Below, piece after piece: positions 31,625-40,801 of a stretch of DNA of 42,751 bases (within the stretch, counting starts at the first letter, position 1; each line of letters starts with the position of its first letter). A program made the position numbers and the translations under genes. This DNA is from an uncultured Lachnospiraceae bacterium (lineage in GTDB: Bacteria; Bacillota_A; Clostridia; Lachnospirales; Lachnospiraceae). The stretch lies in assembly GCA_910585355.1 (NCBI GenBank), contig CAJUDN010000019.1, forward strand, positions 1 through 42,751, written 5' to 3'. The notes beneath the pieces are model-generated. The model was not told the origin of the DNA. It saw nothing but the letters and a program-made list of their open reading frames with translations, and made no database searches.

Positions 31625-34158
31625 ATTGAATTCCTCCTGGTTCTCTGTCCGCTTCCTGCCTGAATGTTTCCTGCCTGGGTATTTCCTGTCTGGCCGTTTC
31701 CTGCCTGGATGCTTCCCGTCTGTCCTCTAAACTGCACTCCCCGGACGCTGAGACTTCTATAAGTCACATCTCTTCCGGCGGAAGTGACTGTCACTTTCTG
31801 TACTGCAGGAACCGTACACCTCACCTGGTAGGGCCGGACGCGTCCCTGTACCCACGCTCTGCCGCCAGGCGCGCCGGGCCTGATGCCGCTTCCCCCAGCG
31901 CCTCCTATACCGGCGCTGCCATATTTTCCCGCACCGGCACCCGCGTTTTGGGACCCTCCGGCACCTACGCTTTCGCCACTTTTGTATCCTCCGGCGCCAA
32001 TGCCGCCGCTGCTTTCGGAACCTCCCGCGCCAACGCTTCCGCTGCTTTCAGAACCTCCCGCGCCGATACTTCCGCCGCCGCTTTCCAGGTCGTCAAAAAG
32101 GCCCATGCTCTCAAAATTGGTTCTCAGCTTCACCGGATCTTCCACAGGACTTTGCGAAAATCTGGTTCCCGGAAATTCCTTGGCAAGTACAAAGTTATCC
32201 GAATCCAGCGTCATCTTAAAAGCTCCCAGGTTTTCCCTGTGATGAAGTCCCTCATGGATATTCACCTTCATCTTCCCATAATCTTCGCCGATCCGTCTGA
32301 ACTGCTTTGACGTACTGTAGATACTCTTTGCCGCGCTGCCTGCGCTTCCCATTTTGTCCGTGAAACTCCCTGGACCGACCATGGCTTTGAAAGCTGTTCC
32401 CACGCGTTCTTTGCTTTCTCTCATGCTCTTTTCCACCGTGTCAAAATCCCTTCCGAGGGCGCTGGCACCCTGCTTAAAGGCGCCTATTGACCGATCAAAC
32501 TTCATCTCTATCCCAGACGCCTTCTCTTTGCCCTGGGAAGCTCTCTTCATATTATGAAAGCTGTCATAAGTCCGCATCATCTGTCTGGCTGTTCCCCGCA
32601 CACTTCGGTTTGGCCCTGTGAGACCCGACGAAAGCTTTCGCAGATTCGACACGGCTTCCGTTCCCGCCGCCATGGTATTGTTAATCCGCTTTCCGATTCC
32701 GGGTCCTCTGCCTAAACCCACGCCGCCGTTTTCACTGCCTCTGGAGCCCACAAATTTTCCGTCTGACCGGCCTGATAAGCCATGTCCGGCCAAACCGCCA
32801 GCCCGGCCAGCAGCTTTTGCCCCTCCACGGCCAAGTCCTGTCCGGATAGCCTGCTGTCCTTTTGTCATGGCATATCCTACGGTATGGCCAAACAGCATTC
32901 CTCCGGCTACCGCAGTCGTATTGGCCTCCGATGAACCGGCCTGATAGCTGAGCAGTGAAGTGATCATAGAACCGGATTTGTAAACTGCCCAGGCGCCTCC
33001 GGCCAGGAAAAACAGCTTCATAATATAATCCATCTCCGGACTGGTACTCGCACCGAACTTTATCCGGTTTCCCATAATCATGGGGCAGACCATTAAAAAT
33101 AAGCGCATGCCTATGGCGGACCCGAAGCCGCTGAAGCATTTTCCGATAAACATCTCCCTCCACCGGCCGAATTTCTCCCCGTCGTCCAAAGGAATCATAC
33201 ACACAAAATAAGGGGATACCAGATACAGAAGCATCAGCTCGAAGATTCTCTGTACAAATACAATCAGGCATATTCCGATGGTAAACAATAGAAAGACTGC
33301 TGCGATAAAACCGATGAGGTAATCAAAGGACGACAACTTAAAGACTTCCGTCACCTGCTTGATATTGCCGTAATCCTTCACCGATATGCCGTTTCCCCCT
33401 GTCATGGAATAGAAAGGATACCGGACCGTATCCGCGCTGGAAGTTCCAAACTCAATATTGAGGGCAGTATCCGAGCCTACGTTAAAGCTATCATTCTTCG
33501 CCGCGTTCAGGGAGGCGATCATGAAAACAATGCGTCCTAAAGACGTGGTATTTCCAAAGTTCATGACGGTTGTGACGCCCCGAAGAATGACCGCGGACAG
33601 TTTCAGCATAAAATATACGAAAAACGGCACCGTAAAAAACTGGATAAAGGTTTTCATCATGGCGGTAAGAACCTTGGATACCGGCCTCTTGTTTTCAAAA
33701 TCCAGGTCAAACGCAGACTTGGCCGTCGCGTAAATTGTAAGAATCAGCGCCAGCCCCAGGGCCCCCAGCGTGATTACCCAGAACACGGTGCTGATCGTTT
33801 TCTGCTGCATCAACACTTCCACCAGGCTTCCGCTTACCACGGTTCCGTCAGGCTGTGTATACGTCACATCCCTGAGGCCGATAAATACGTCAAAAGCTGT
33901 TTCCAGATAGTCGATGAGTTTTAAAACACCGGAAAATAAGAGATACAAATGATTGCTGTATATCTCCAGCCACAGCTTGATAAAAAAGTCCAGGGCCTCC
34001 TCCAGAACAGGAAGCAGGACAGGGGCCAGAATTTCTTCGAATATCCAGCTGAATACAGTCACCAGAAGGTTGGACACAAAACGGTATACAGGATCGATAA
34101 TTCTGCTCAATACCCATTCAAATACCTTTTTGAACAGTCCCAGATATGCATATTCCAA
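31621..34158 (-). CDS. VirB6-like multi-pass channel protein with long Gly-rich tail (second copy)
   Basis: An 845-residue protein. Residues 1-420 contain about seven membrane segments and resemble VirB6/TrbL-type proteins and the preceding paralogue (LLLYLVSPYFVCMIPLDDGEKFGRWREMFIGK is nearly shared). Residues 430-690 are soluble and helical. Residues 695-760 contain four 11-residue repeats of the SVGAGGSESSG type. The end has short QTGNxQAG repeats and a basic tail. Start is TTG after AAAGGAGG at 8-base spacing. It should form the inner-membrane channel; the tail may act in the cytoplasm or extend outside. Confidence 0.75.
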   Translation of the reverse strand: MEYAYLGLFKKVFEWVLSRIIDPVYRFVSNLLVTVFSWIFEEILAPVLLPVLEEALDFFIKLWLEIYSNHLYLLFSGVLKLIDYLETAFDVFIGLRDVTYTQPDGTVVSGSLVEVLMQQKTISTVFWVITLGALGLALILTIYATAKSAFDLDFENKRPVSKVLTAMMKTFIQFFTVPFFVYFMLKLSAVILRGVTTVMNFGNTTSLGRIVFMIASLNAAKNDSFNVGSDTALNIEFGTSSADTVRYPFYSMTGGNGISVKDYGNIKQVTEVFKLSSFDYLIGFIAAVFLLFTIGICLIVFVQRIFELMLLYLVSPYFVCMIPLDDGEKFGRWREMFIGKCFSGFGSAIGMRLFLMVCPMIMGNRIKFGASTSPEMDYIMKLFFLAGGAWAVYKSGSMITSLLSYQAGSSEANTTAVAGGMLFGHTVGYAMTKGQQAIRTGLGRGGAKAAGRAGGLAGHGLSGRSDGKFVGSRGSENGGVGLGRGPGIGKRINNTMAAGTEAVSNLRKLSSGLTGPNRSVRGTARQMMRTYDSFHNMKRASQGKEKASGIEMKFDRSIGAFKQGASALGRDFDTVEKSMRESKERVGTAFKAMVGPGSFTDKMGSAGSAAKSIYSTSKQFRRIGEDYGKMKVNIHEGLHHRENLGAFKMTLDSDNFVLAKEFPGTRFSQSPVEDPVKLRTNFESMGLFDDLESGGGSIGAGGSESSGSVGAGGSESSGGIGAGGYKSGESVGAGGSQNAGAGAGKYGSAGIGGAGGSGIRPGAPGGRAWVQGRVRPYQVRCTVPAVQKVTVTSAGRDVTYRSLSVRGVQFRGQTGSIQAGNGQTGNTQAGNIQAGSGQRTRRNSI
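31660..32085 (-). repeat. Coding tandem repeats in the VirB6-like tail
   Basis: Around 31930-32085 are four imperfect 33-bp units coding SIGAGGSESSG-type repeats, and near 31660-31710 short units coding QAGN/QTGN. Both are inside the VirB6-like gene. Such arrays often vary in copy number. Confidence 0.6.
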
Positions 34159-34187
34159 TTTACCCGCCTCCTTTGCGCCATGCTATC

Positions 34188-35594
34188 TTATTTTCCTGAA
34201 AATCTCTGTTTGTCGTCCCCACCGGAACTTCCCATCTCACCGGCCGCAGAAGCCATTTTCCCTAGACTTCCCAGGCCGCCAGAACCTCCCATACCGCCTC
34301 CGTCAAGGCCTTTCAGACCTCCAAGGGCGGCCGTAGAGCCGCCGCTGGCAGCCGCAGCGGCCATGTTGGCGGCTGTGGTCACAGAACCGATGATCATCCC
34401 TGACATCAAAGCGCCGGACTGCTGCTCCATGGCCGCCGCCTCCTGATTGAAGATCTGCATAATCAGACTCTGGCTCTTATAGACCGCCCATGCCCCGCCC
34501 AGAATCATGAACATTTTCAGCACGCTGTTGATCATCACCGCATTTGGGAGATTCATGCTGTACAGGCACAGATTGCTTCCTGCGATGGAGGGCACAAGAA
34601 GCATATAGTATCTCATGGAAAAGATCACTCCAAACCCGGAGAAAAATTTCGCCACAAACAGCTCCCGCCATTTGGCGAAGGTCGCCCCGTCGTCCAGGGG
34701 TATGGTAGAAACGAAAAACGGGGACACCAGATACAAAAGAAGAAGCTCAAACAGCCGCCGGATAAAGGTAATAGCCGCCCCTGCCAGAATAAAAAGCAGC
34801 AACACGCAGCTGACAAACCCTTCTATAAAATTAAAATTAGACGCGTAAAAATCTCTTTTCACCGTATTCAAATCTCTGTAATCCTTTTCCCCTTTCAGAT
34901 AGGGGTTTCTTACATCATCCGTAAAAGACGGATTTCGCCCTGACCGAAAATCCTCTGCCTCCCCTGACACAGGATTTCTTCTGTCCGTGGTAGCTTTATC
35001 GGCGTCCAGGCCCGCGGACAAAAATACGATGGTTCCCATGGACGTACTCCCGCCCTGGGCCGCGTCAAAAGCGCTGACGGCCTGGTTCGTCACCAGCGTA
35101 GAGATCTGAAGCAGGGCAATGCACAAAAAAGGAATCAGCATAAATGTCACTGCCGCCTTCATACCGTCAGCCAGCACTTTACTAATCGGATTTTTATTTT
35201 CCAGCGCCATATCAGAAATGGATTTGGCCGTCTTATAGATGGTGAAGATAAAGGATATGGCCACTGCCATCACTGTAATGTAAGTAAACGCAGCCGTGAC
35301 TTCCTTCATCTGAAAAAAAGCATCCAGAAGATAAGTCTGATGGCCTTCCACTTCCACAGGACTGATTCCCGCGAAGACGTTAAACATATTTTCCACAAAG
35401 TCAATCAGAGAACACATAACCGTGAAAAGAGCCAACAGCCACTCCGACCACATGGACCAGATCACCGACATGAAATACTCGATAAAAACCTCAAGGATAT
35501 CTTTTAAAATGGGGGCAAACACTTCTGAAAGAATGGTATAAAAAATATTCTGAAGCGCTTCCACAAATGAAACTGCAAGATAGCTGAGCTCCAA
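34188..35594 (-). CDS. VirB6-like multi-pass channel protein (first copy)
   Basis: A 468-residue membrane protein with about seven helices, ending in a Gly/Ala/Met-rich tail (SGGSTAALGGLKGLDGGGMGG). It aligns with the next gene over the membrane region: FNVFAGI, FIFTIYKTAKS..., ENKNPISKVL, and RLFELLLLYLVSPFFVSTIPLDDG. Start is TTG seven bases after AGGAGG; no ATG is available there. With its longer paralogue it may form a hetero-oligomeric channel. Confidence 0.75.
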   Translation of the reverse strand: MELSYLAVSFVEALQNIFYTILSEVFAPILKDILEVFIEYFMSVIWSMWSEWLLALFTVMCSLIDFVENMFNVFAGISPVEVEGHQTYLLDAFFQMKEVTAAFTYITVMAVAISFIFTIYKTAKSISDMALENKNPISKVLADGMKAAVTFMLIPFLCIALLQISTLVTNQAVSAFDAAQGGSTSMGTIVFLSAGLDADKATTDRRNPVSGEAEDFRSGRNPSFTDDVRNPYLKGEKDYRDLNTVKRDFYASNFNFIEGFVSCVLLLFILAGAAITFIRRLFELLLLYLVSPFFVSTIPLDDGATFAKWRELFVAKFFSGFGVIFSMRYYMLLVPSIAGSNLCLYSMNLPNAVMINSVLKMFMILGGAWAVYKSQSLIMQIFNQEAAAMEQQSGALMSGMIIGSVTTAANMAAAAASGGSTAALGGLKGLDGGGMGGSGGLGSLGKMASAAGEMGSSGGDDKQRFSGK

Positions 35595-35733
35595 TGCTTC
35601 ACCTCCTATGTTGCGTTTAACGACACGCGCCCCTGGCGCCAGCCCCCGTCAGGGCCGGTATTGCTTTGCTCATCTGTTCCGCTAAACGGCGTATGCCTCT
35701 TCACACTGCCCGGCGCCCCAGTGAGCCTTCGCT

Positions 35734-37383
35734 CTACCTGACTCTTACGGTCCGCTTTACATGAATCACAAACGCCGCTCCCCCCGCCATAAGCAGGATT
35801 ACCAGTATAACTGCCACAATCCCGTACATATTCATCTGATATTTCAGAGAAAACTCTGTACTGGAGGCATTGCCCGCCTCGTCCACTGCTGTCAGCCTGT
35901 ATACACCGGGGTTGTCGATGGCGTATCCGGCAAATCCTTCCTGAATCTCTCCGTTTTTCTCAAGAATCACTTTTTCAATATCGTCAGACATATACTGGAT
36001 CTGGGCTGCCCCTCCCCTGACATTGACTGCTACCTGGGGCGGTTCGGTATCCTTTCTCAAGACTACTTCCAGAATTTCTCCCGATTCGCCGGTCATGCCA
36101 ATCTGATACTGACCGTCTTCTTTCATAGGCAGATATCTGCCTTCAGGCAGCTTTTCCAGCTCCCCGTCAAAATAGACTCCGGTAAATTCCATGCCCGCAG
36201 GGGCCAGATAGTAATCTGTGGAACCAACGGCAGAAGCTATGGCAAAAGACCACTTTTGTCCGTCGATATCCAGACAATAATATCCCGGCTCTTTTAGGCT
36301 CATGCTTTCTGCGTATTCCAGAGGCTCATCATTGCGGCAGACACTTCCTTCTCCCTCCGATACCAGCAGTTCCACAACAGACGGGCCCATATATCCTTCC
36401 GGAACATTAGAGCTTAACGTTCTTCCGTTACCGAAAACCACATCATACCTTCCTCTTTGACTGTCATATGTCTGGGTCCGCTCACTGTAAGTCCCCGGTA
36501 TACCCTTTTCCTTTGCTTCATCTTCTCTTCCAGCTTCACCGTCCCCCTCAACGCCCTCCTGGTTCTCTTCGCTGCCGGCTTCCTCGTCTCCAGTTATTTC
36601 CTCGTTTGCTGTTTCCCCGTCTGAAGTCTCAGAAACCTCCATACTTTCCGTTTCTGATTCCAGACTTTCCGGCACACTCTCTCCCAGGCCTGATTCTTCC
36701 TCCCCGGTTCCAAAACTTTCTCCCTTCGACCATAGGCCGCTTTCCTGCCATCCTGACGGCGCGCCAAATCCGTCATTCATAAAGCCCTCCGGAAATTCGC
36801 TGACTTCTTCCCCTTCTTCCGTCTCCTCCGGAGGTTTTTCCTGAATCCTGAAACGAAACAAAGCCCTGTATTCCTTCTGCTCTGAAAATGGAACACTTGT
36901 ATCCTCCACTGCTGTGACCTTTACCACATAGGTCCCGTACTCGCTGAACGTCTGTCCCGGCACATAGTCATACTCTGCCCCGTCTTTTTCCACAGAGCAG
37001 AACACATTCCGGGGCATATCCAAAGTGACATTCTGATCTGTGATGCCGCCATTGGAAACGTTGGTGTAGAAAAAGAACAGACCGTTGATGGATTCCTCAT
37101 AAATCTTATACTCTTCATGGTACTGCTCCGCCAAAACGACCTGAGCGACTGCAGGTCCGGCCGTGACCTCCTGTTCCTCTGCAGCGCTGGGGACTGCCCC
37201 TGGACCAATATCGCTTTCTGTGGATTTTGGACCGCTATAATCACTGCCGTCTCCATTACTGTCCCGAAAATATGGCGTTTCTGACACATAAACTACTCCC
37301 TGGCTGGTTGTGGTCCCTGCAAAAAGCCCTGTGACTGTCAAAAGAGCGAAAGCAAACACTTTGCCTTTGTATCGTTTCTTCAT
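35734..37383 (-). CDS. Exported Ig-like protein with acidic linker and C-terminal anchor (paralogue 2)
   Basis: A 549-residue protein: signal peptide (1-26), an extracellular domain (about 85-185), a Glu/Ser/Gly-rich acidic linker (190-300), two beta-type domains and a C-terminal membrane helix (about 520-540) followed by KRTVRVR. It parallels 26731-27807: GNGRTLSSNVPEG versus GNSFLSSVPKG, YLPMKEDGQYQIG versus YFLESDGYYEIR, and NPGVYRLTAVDEAGN versus APGSYELSVEDEAGN. The start follows GCAGGAGGC. It lies between virD4 and the VirB6 pair and is probably an envelope component of the machine. Confidence 0.7.
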   Translation of the reverse strand: MKKRYKGKVFAFALLTVTGLFAGTTTSQGVVYVSETPYFRDSNGDGSDYSGPKSTESDIGPGAVPSAAEEQEVTAGPAVAQVVLAEQYHEEYKIYEESINGLFFFYTNVSNGGITDQNVTLDMPRNVFCSVEKDGAEYDYVPGQTFSEYGTYVVKVTAVEDTSVPFSEQKEYRALFRFRIQEKPPEETEEGEEVSEFPEGFMNDGFGAPSGWQESGLWSKGESFGTGEEESGLGESVPESLESETESMEVSETSDGETANEEITGDEEAGSEENQEGVEGDGEAGREDEAKEKGIPGTYSERTQTYDSQRGRYDVVFGNGRTLSSNVPEGYMGPSVVELLVSEGEGSVCRNDEPLEYAESMSLKEPGYYCLDIDGQKWSFAIASAVGSTDYYLAPAGMEFTGVYFDGELEKLPEGRYLPMKEDGQYQIGMTGESGEILEVVLRKDTEPPQVAVNVRGGAAQIQYMSDDIEKVILEKNGEIQEGFAGYAIDNPGVYRLTAVDEAGNASSTEFSLKYQMNMYGIVAVILVILLMAGGAAFVIHVKRTVRVR

Positions 37384-37469
37384 TTTTATGCCTCCTGCAT
37401 CTCTTCGGCCGTGTATCTGCGGCCGCTGCCCTTTTGTACGATCGGCGCGGGAAACGCACAGACTCGCCT

Positions 37470-37479
37470 GAACCGTTAC
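37470..37479. repeat. GTAACGGTTC repeat overlapping the virD4 stop
   Basis: On the minus strand GTAACGGTTC contains the TAA stop of virD4. The same ten bases contain the TAA stop of the DUF1292 gene (40796-40805) and occur 19 bases past the GT2 gene (14728-14737). Confidence 0.45.
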
Positions 37480-39467
37480 GCCTCTTCTTCCTGTTCGTTA
37501 AGAGATGCCATAATATAGTTGCGTTCATCCAGATCGTAGTAGACTTCATCCCCAAAAAACGCATTCATCCTCACCTCGGATAAATCCATGGTCCCCATCT
37601 GATACAGAGGGCATTTGTAGCTGGGAGTGAACTTGGTTCTTAAAGGATAATTGCCAAAAGTTACAATAATGGCATTACCCGTATCTGTCTTGTTGTTCAG
37701 CTTCTGAAGCTCTGACGGATAGATAAGAGGACGGGTCTGTAACTGGCTGGAAACATTGATATTACCCTGTTTATCTCCCATGGCGGAGGAGATGCTTGAC
37801 GTGGACACCGTCATATTGCCGCACAGTTTGGAAAATTCCTCACAAGTCTCAATATCATTGGAACCGATAAACATTTTCATACCGCAGTTGCTCTTTATGA
37901 TGTTGGACACCTTATCTCCGTATACGTTGTCCAGCTGAGCATAGGACTGAACCACCATATTGAACCAGATCTTTCTGGAACGCCCTACAGTGATCATCTT
38001 GTCAAATTTATCGATTTTGGGCATATTGCCGAACTCATCAAGAATAAAATACACATTTCTCGGAAGGCTTAAATCCTCTCTTGAAGATGCCACCTTGATC
38101 AGCGCTTTATAAATACACAGGATAAACACGGCCGCCAGAGCATGTCTGGTATCCTTCTCATCAGGTATTTTAAGAAACAGGGCCGTAGGTTCCATGGCGA
38201 ACTGGATAGGATCAATATCTGTAGCCGAAGTCAAAGAACAGAGACCTTCGTCATTGAACATGGACAATTTATCAAAAGCAATGGACATGTAACTGGCCAT
38301 GGTGCTCTCCGCCGCAGACAACACCTGCTTTGAAAGTCCCACTGCTTTGGATACGGGGGAGCGCCCTTTAAAAAATTCTCTTAAGGCTTCATAGTCATTG
38401 TCCGAATTACCAATAGCTTTATTGATATTGTAAAAGCAGAACCGTTCTTTGGTCATTTCAAGCTCTGGATACTCGCTGTCCTCCATCATCGCCAGACATA
38501 CCGCCATAATTAACGACCTTGCGCCCTTCTCCCAAACCGGATCGTCCTGAGATTCCACAGGGCAGATGACACTGATTAAATCGTTCAGATCTTCGTATAC
38601 CTCATCAAATATTTTCTGCCGGGATATCTTAATGTGGGATAAAAGCTCCCGCCGCACGGCCCAGGCCTTTCCCTCATACTCATACCACTCGTCCTCATAC
38701 TGATCCGGCTTGTTGACAAGCTCCAGGCCACTTTCAGAGGCTGAGTCCGACCGCATGAAGATCCCCTCTCCTGTCTTTAAATAGAGCTGATATCGGTCAT
38801 ACAGATCTGACAGAGGATTCCACCTGAATGAGCTGTAGGGATCTCTCAGATCCAGAACCATAACCTTATATCCCCGCTCTTTTAACAGCCCGCTGTGAAG
38901 CTGGAACAGCTCTCCTTTGGGGTCTGTGCATATCATAGAAGACCCTGCCCCTGACCGGGCCAGAATCTGAATCATGGGGTTGATAAAGGTTGTGGTCTTG
39001 CCGCTTCCCGTTGCACCGATCACCAGCCCATGCATGGGGGAGGCGAGGTTTACATCCAGTTCTTTCCTCTTTTTATTAAAACAGGCATAAACAGGGATTC
39101 CATCCTTAGAGCTCTCTGAAAGTTTCGTGAATTTATAAGGTTCAAAATTACTGTCACGTTCTTTTTCCGTCATGAAACGGGAATTTTCCAGATTGCTTTC
39201 AAAGTTCTCCGCTTTGGATTTCATAAGCTTTCTGGCATTTTTAGCAGAAGGCTTTGCAAACAGCATAAATATCAGAATGAAAAGAGCGCTTATGGCCGCC
39301 CCGTACAGATAGGTGTCGCCCCGAAACAGCAGGCTGTAATCAAGGATTGGACCCTGATACATGCCAAAGAGGGAGGGCAGAAGTCTCAGTATCAGAACAT
39401 TGGCGCCAAATCCCAATAATACGGTTCCCAGAAGGAATCCCAAGACACCCGGAACTATTTTTTTCAT
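37476..39467 (-). CDS. virD4: VirD4/TraG-type coupling ATPase
   Basis: A 663-residue protein with two N-terminal membrane helices (5-30 and 53-72) and a cytoplasmic RecA-like ATPase. Walker A is GATGSGKT (151-158); TDPKGELF (181-188) and Walker B FILDEFGN (474-481) are diagnostic of type IV coupling proteins. An insertion of about 60 residues (230-300) separates the core strands, as in other Gram-positive members. Coupling proteins select and deliver substrates; here no relaxase is seen, so proteins are the likely cargo. The start is set by GGAGG. The TAA stop lies inside a GTAACGGTTC repeat. Confidence 0.9.
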   Translation of the reverse strand: MKKIVPGVLGFLLGTVLLGFGANVLILRLLPSLFGMYQGPILDYSLLFRGDTYLYGAAISALFILIFMLFAKPSAKNARKLMKSKAENFESNLENSRFMTEKERDSNFEPYKFTKLSESSKDGIPVYACFNKKRKELDVNLASPMHGLVIGATGSGKTTTFINPMIQILARSGAGSSMICTDPKGELFQLHSGLLKERGYKVMVLDLRDPYSSFRWNPLSDLYDRYQLYLKTGEGIFMRSDSASESGLELVNKPDQYEDEWYEYEGKAWAVRRELLSHIKISRQKIFDEVYEDLNDLISVICPVESQDDPVWEKGARSLIMAVCLAMMEDSEYPELEMTKERFCFYNINKAIGNSDNDYEALREFFKGRSPVSKAVGLSKQVLSAAESTMASYMSIAFDKLSMFNDEGLCSLTSATDIDPIQFAMEPTALFLKIPDEKDTRHALAAVFILCIYKALIKVASSREDLSLPRNVYFILDEFGNMPKIDKFDKMITVGRSRKIWFNMVVQSYAQLDNVYGDKVSNIIKSNCGMKMFIGSNDIETCEEFSKLCGNMTVSTSSISSAMGDKQGNINVSSQLQTRPLIYPSELQKLNNKTDTGNAIIVTFGNYPLRTKFTPSYKCPLYQMGTMDLSEVRMNAFFGDEVYYDLDERNYIMASLNEQEEEA

Positions 39468-39469
39468 CC

Positions 39470-40339
39470 TTATTTCCTCCCTGTAAAATGGTTCCGCATA
39501 GGCGGCCTCGCTATATCTGCCGGATCGGCCAAATGTATGTATCCTTTAAAAGCCAACAGCGCTGAGAATAAGGCTACTCCCCCTATAAGGGCGATACGAA
39601 AATTGCTTCCAAAGATAATTGATTTCCATACAGAATTCCCGTTTATAAGGCTTATGGGAACCACGCTTAAATTAAATCCGATATGGAGCGCTATGGAATA
39701 TATCGTGTCGTCCTCCCGTATGGATACCCATGCCAGCAATATCCCCATAAGGAAAGCATAGGCAATCCACAGAGGCGATACATGGCAAAGAGCAAATAAC
39801 ACTGCCGACAGAGCTATGGCCTGCTCTTTTTTAAACCAGCTTAAAAGCCGTCCAAGCATATAGCCCCGAAACACGATTTCCTCTGCTGCGGGCGCCACCA
39901 ATACGGTGCAAAACATAGCCAGGCCCAAGTCCGTCCCGCTTTTTAAAATATCCGAAGAACTGCTGTATGAGTTCTTAAGAGTCCCGAAGAAAGGCGCAAT
40001 GGTAATCACTGCCGAAAAAAAAACCGCAAATCCCAGTCCCATAACTATTAACAGAATCGTGCGCTTTCCATCAGGCAGTTTCAATTCCAGACCTGCCTCC
40101 TGGCACAGAGAGCTTCCGTCTTTCCGGCTTTTCTTATAAAGCAGGAAAATGGTCAGCAAAATGCCCAGGGCGTAATAAAAATTACCGCTGTCCATTATGA
40201 CCGCTTCTGCGCTTCTTCCTCCAAAAAGAGCCATTCCCACGCTCATCAAAAGAGGAGGCAGAAATAGATACAGCAAAGCCGGTTTCACAGATTTCACCAG
40301 TACCTGTGTTCCTTTCCATAATTTCTGCTCAAAAGACAT
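39470..40339 (-). CDS. CPBP-family intramembrane protease
   Basis: A 289-residue multi-pass protein with the CPBP/Abi motifs: EEIVFRG (153-159, E153-E154-R158), FALCHVSP (182-189, H186) and HIGFNLS (219-225, H219 and N223). These residues form the glutamate/histidine catalytic site in membrane proteases such as Rce1. Possible jobs here are cleavage of a pilin or other machine component, or of a regulator. I choose ATG 40339, five bases past the STAS stop, rather than a TTG at 40372 lying inside the STAS gene; the latter lacks a good ribosome site. It precedes virD4 by two bases. Confidence 0.8.
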   Translation of the reverse strand: MSFEQKLWKGTQVLVKSVKPALLYLFLPPLLMSVGMALFGGRSAEAVIMDSGNFYYALGILLTIFLLYKKSRKDGSSLCQEAGLELKLPDGKRTILLIVMGLGFAVFFSAVITIAPFFGTLKNSYSSSSDILKSGTDLGLAMFCTVLVAPAAEEIVFRGYMLGRLLSWFKKEQAIALSAVLFALCHVSPLWIAYAFLMGILLAWVSIREDDTIYSIALHIGFNLSVVPISLINGNSVWKSIIFGSNFRIALIGGVALFSALLAFKGYIHLADPADIARPPMRNHFTGRK

Positions 40340-40343
40340 ATCG

Positions 40344-40619
40344 TCAACTTTCAATGGTAAGAACTCCCGCAAAACCTGTCACCTCAAAAATCTCTAAAAT
40401 GCATGGCTTTACATGGATAAGAATCATGGAACCTCCGGTTTTGTTGATTTTTTTCTGGGCGGAGACAAAGGCTCTTAAGCCTACGGAAGATATGTATGTA
40501 GTCTCATCCATATCTATTATCAGCTCTGTCTCCCCTGCTGCCAGCGCTTCTTTTAACCTGGCATCCAGTTTCGGAGCTGTCACTCCATCAATCTTTTTCT
40601 CTGTTCTGATTTCCGTCAT
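40344..40619 (-). CDS. STAS-domain anti-sigma-factor antagonist (RsbV-like)
   Basis: A 91-residue STAS protein. LIIDMDETTYISSVGLRAF (33-51) is the conserved strand-helix; S45 aligns with the serine phosphorylated by RsbW-type kinases, though the usual following Ser is Val46 and the usual preceding Asp is S44. It should be phosphorylated by the kinase encoded at 41150-41575 and dephosphorylated by the cNMP-PP2C phosphatase. No partner sigma factor is encoded in the window, so the output could be a protein other than a sigma factor. Ribosome site AAAGGGAG supports the start. Confidence 0.85.
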   Translation of the reverse strand: MTEIRTEKKIDGVTAPKLDARLKEALAAGETELIIDMDETTYISSVGLRAFVSAQKKINKTGGSMILIHVKPCILEIFEVTGFAGVLTIES

Positions 40620-40801
40620 CTTTCTTCTCCCTTTCTCTCTGATTCTCCACCCCAGACTGTTAAAAACAGGCTTTCATGTATCCGGCATCGAAATTATGCA
40701 GCTATTCACTCCCTCACAGCTGCGGGCAAAAATCCATTGAAAATTACCTGCGGCTGTCCTAATCGTCCGCGGCGCCTGTTTAAAGCAGACCTACGGAACC
40801 G
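40620..40801 (-). other. Gap between DUF1292 and STAS genes
   Basis: This 182-base stretch holds a GC-rich patch (GCGCCGCGG near 40770) and the end of a GTAACGGTTC repeat. I see no convincing promoter or ORF; a weak promoter for the STAS gene cannot be excluded. Confidence 0.3.

Noticed and set aside
22999..39467. Integrative conjugative element
   Set aside because: Coupling and VirB4 ATPases are present but no relaxase, integrase, excisionase, replication gene or attachment repeats were found in the window.
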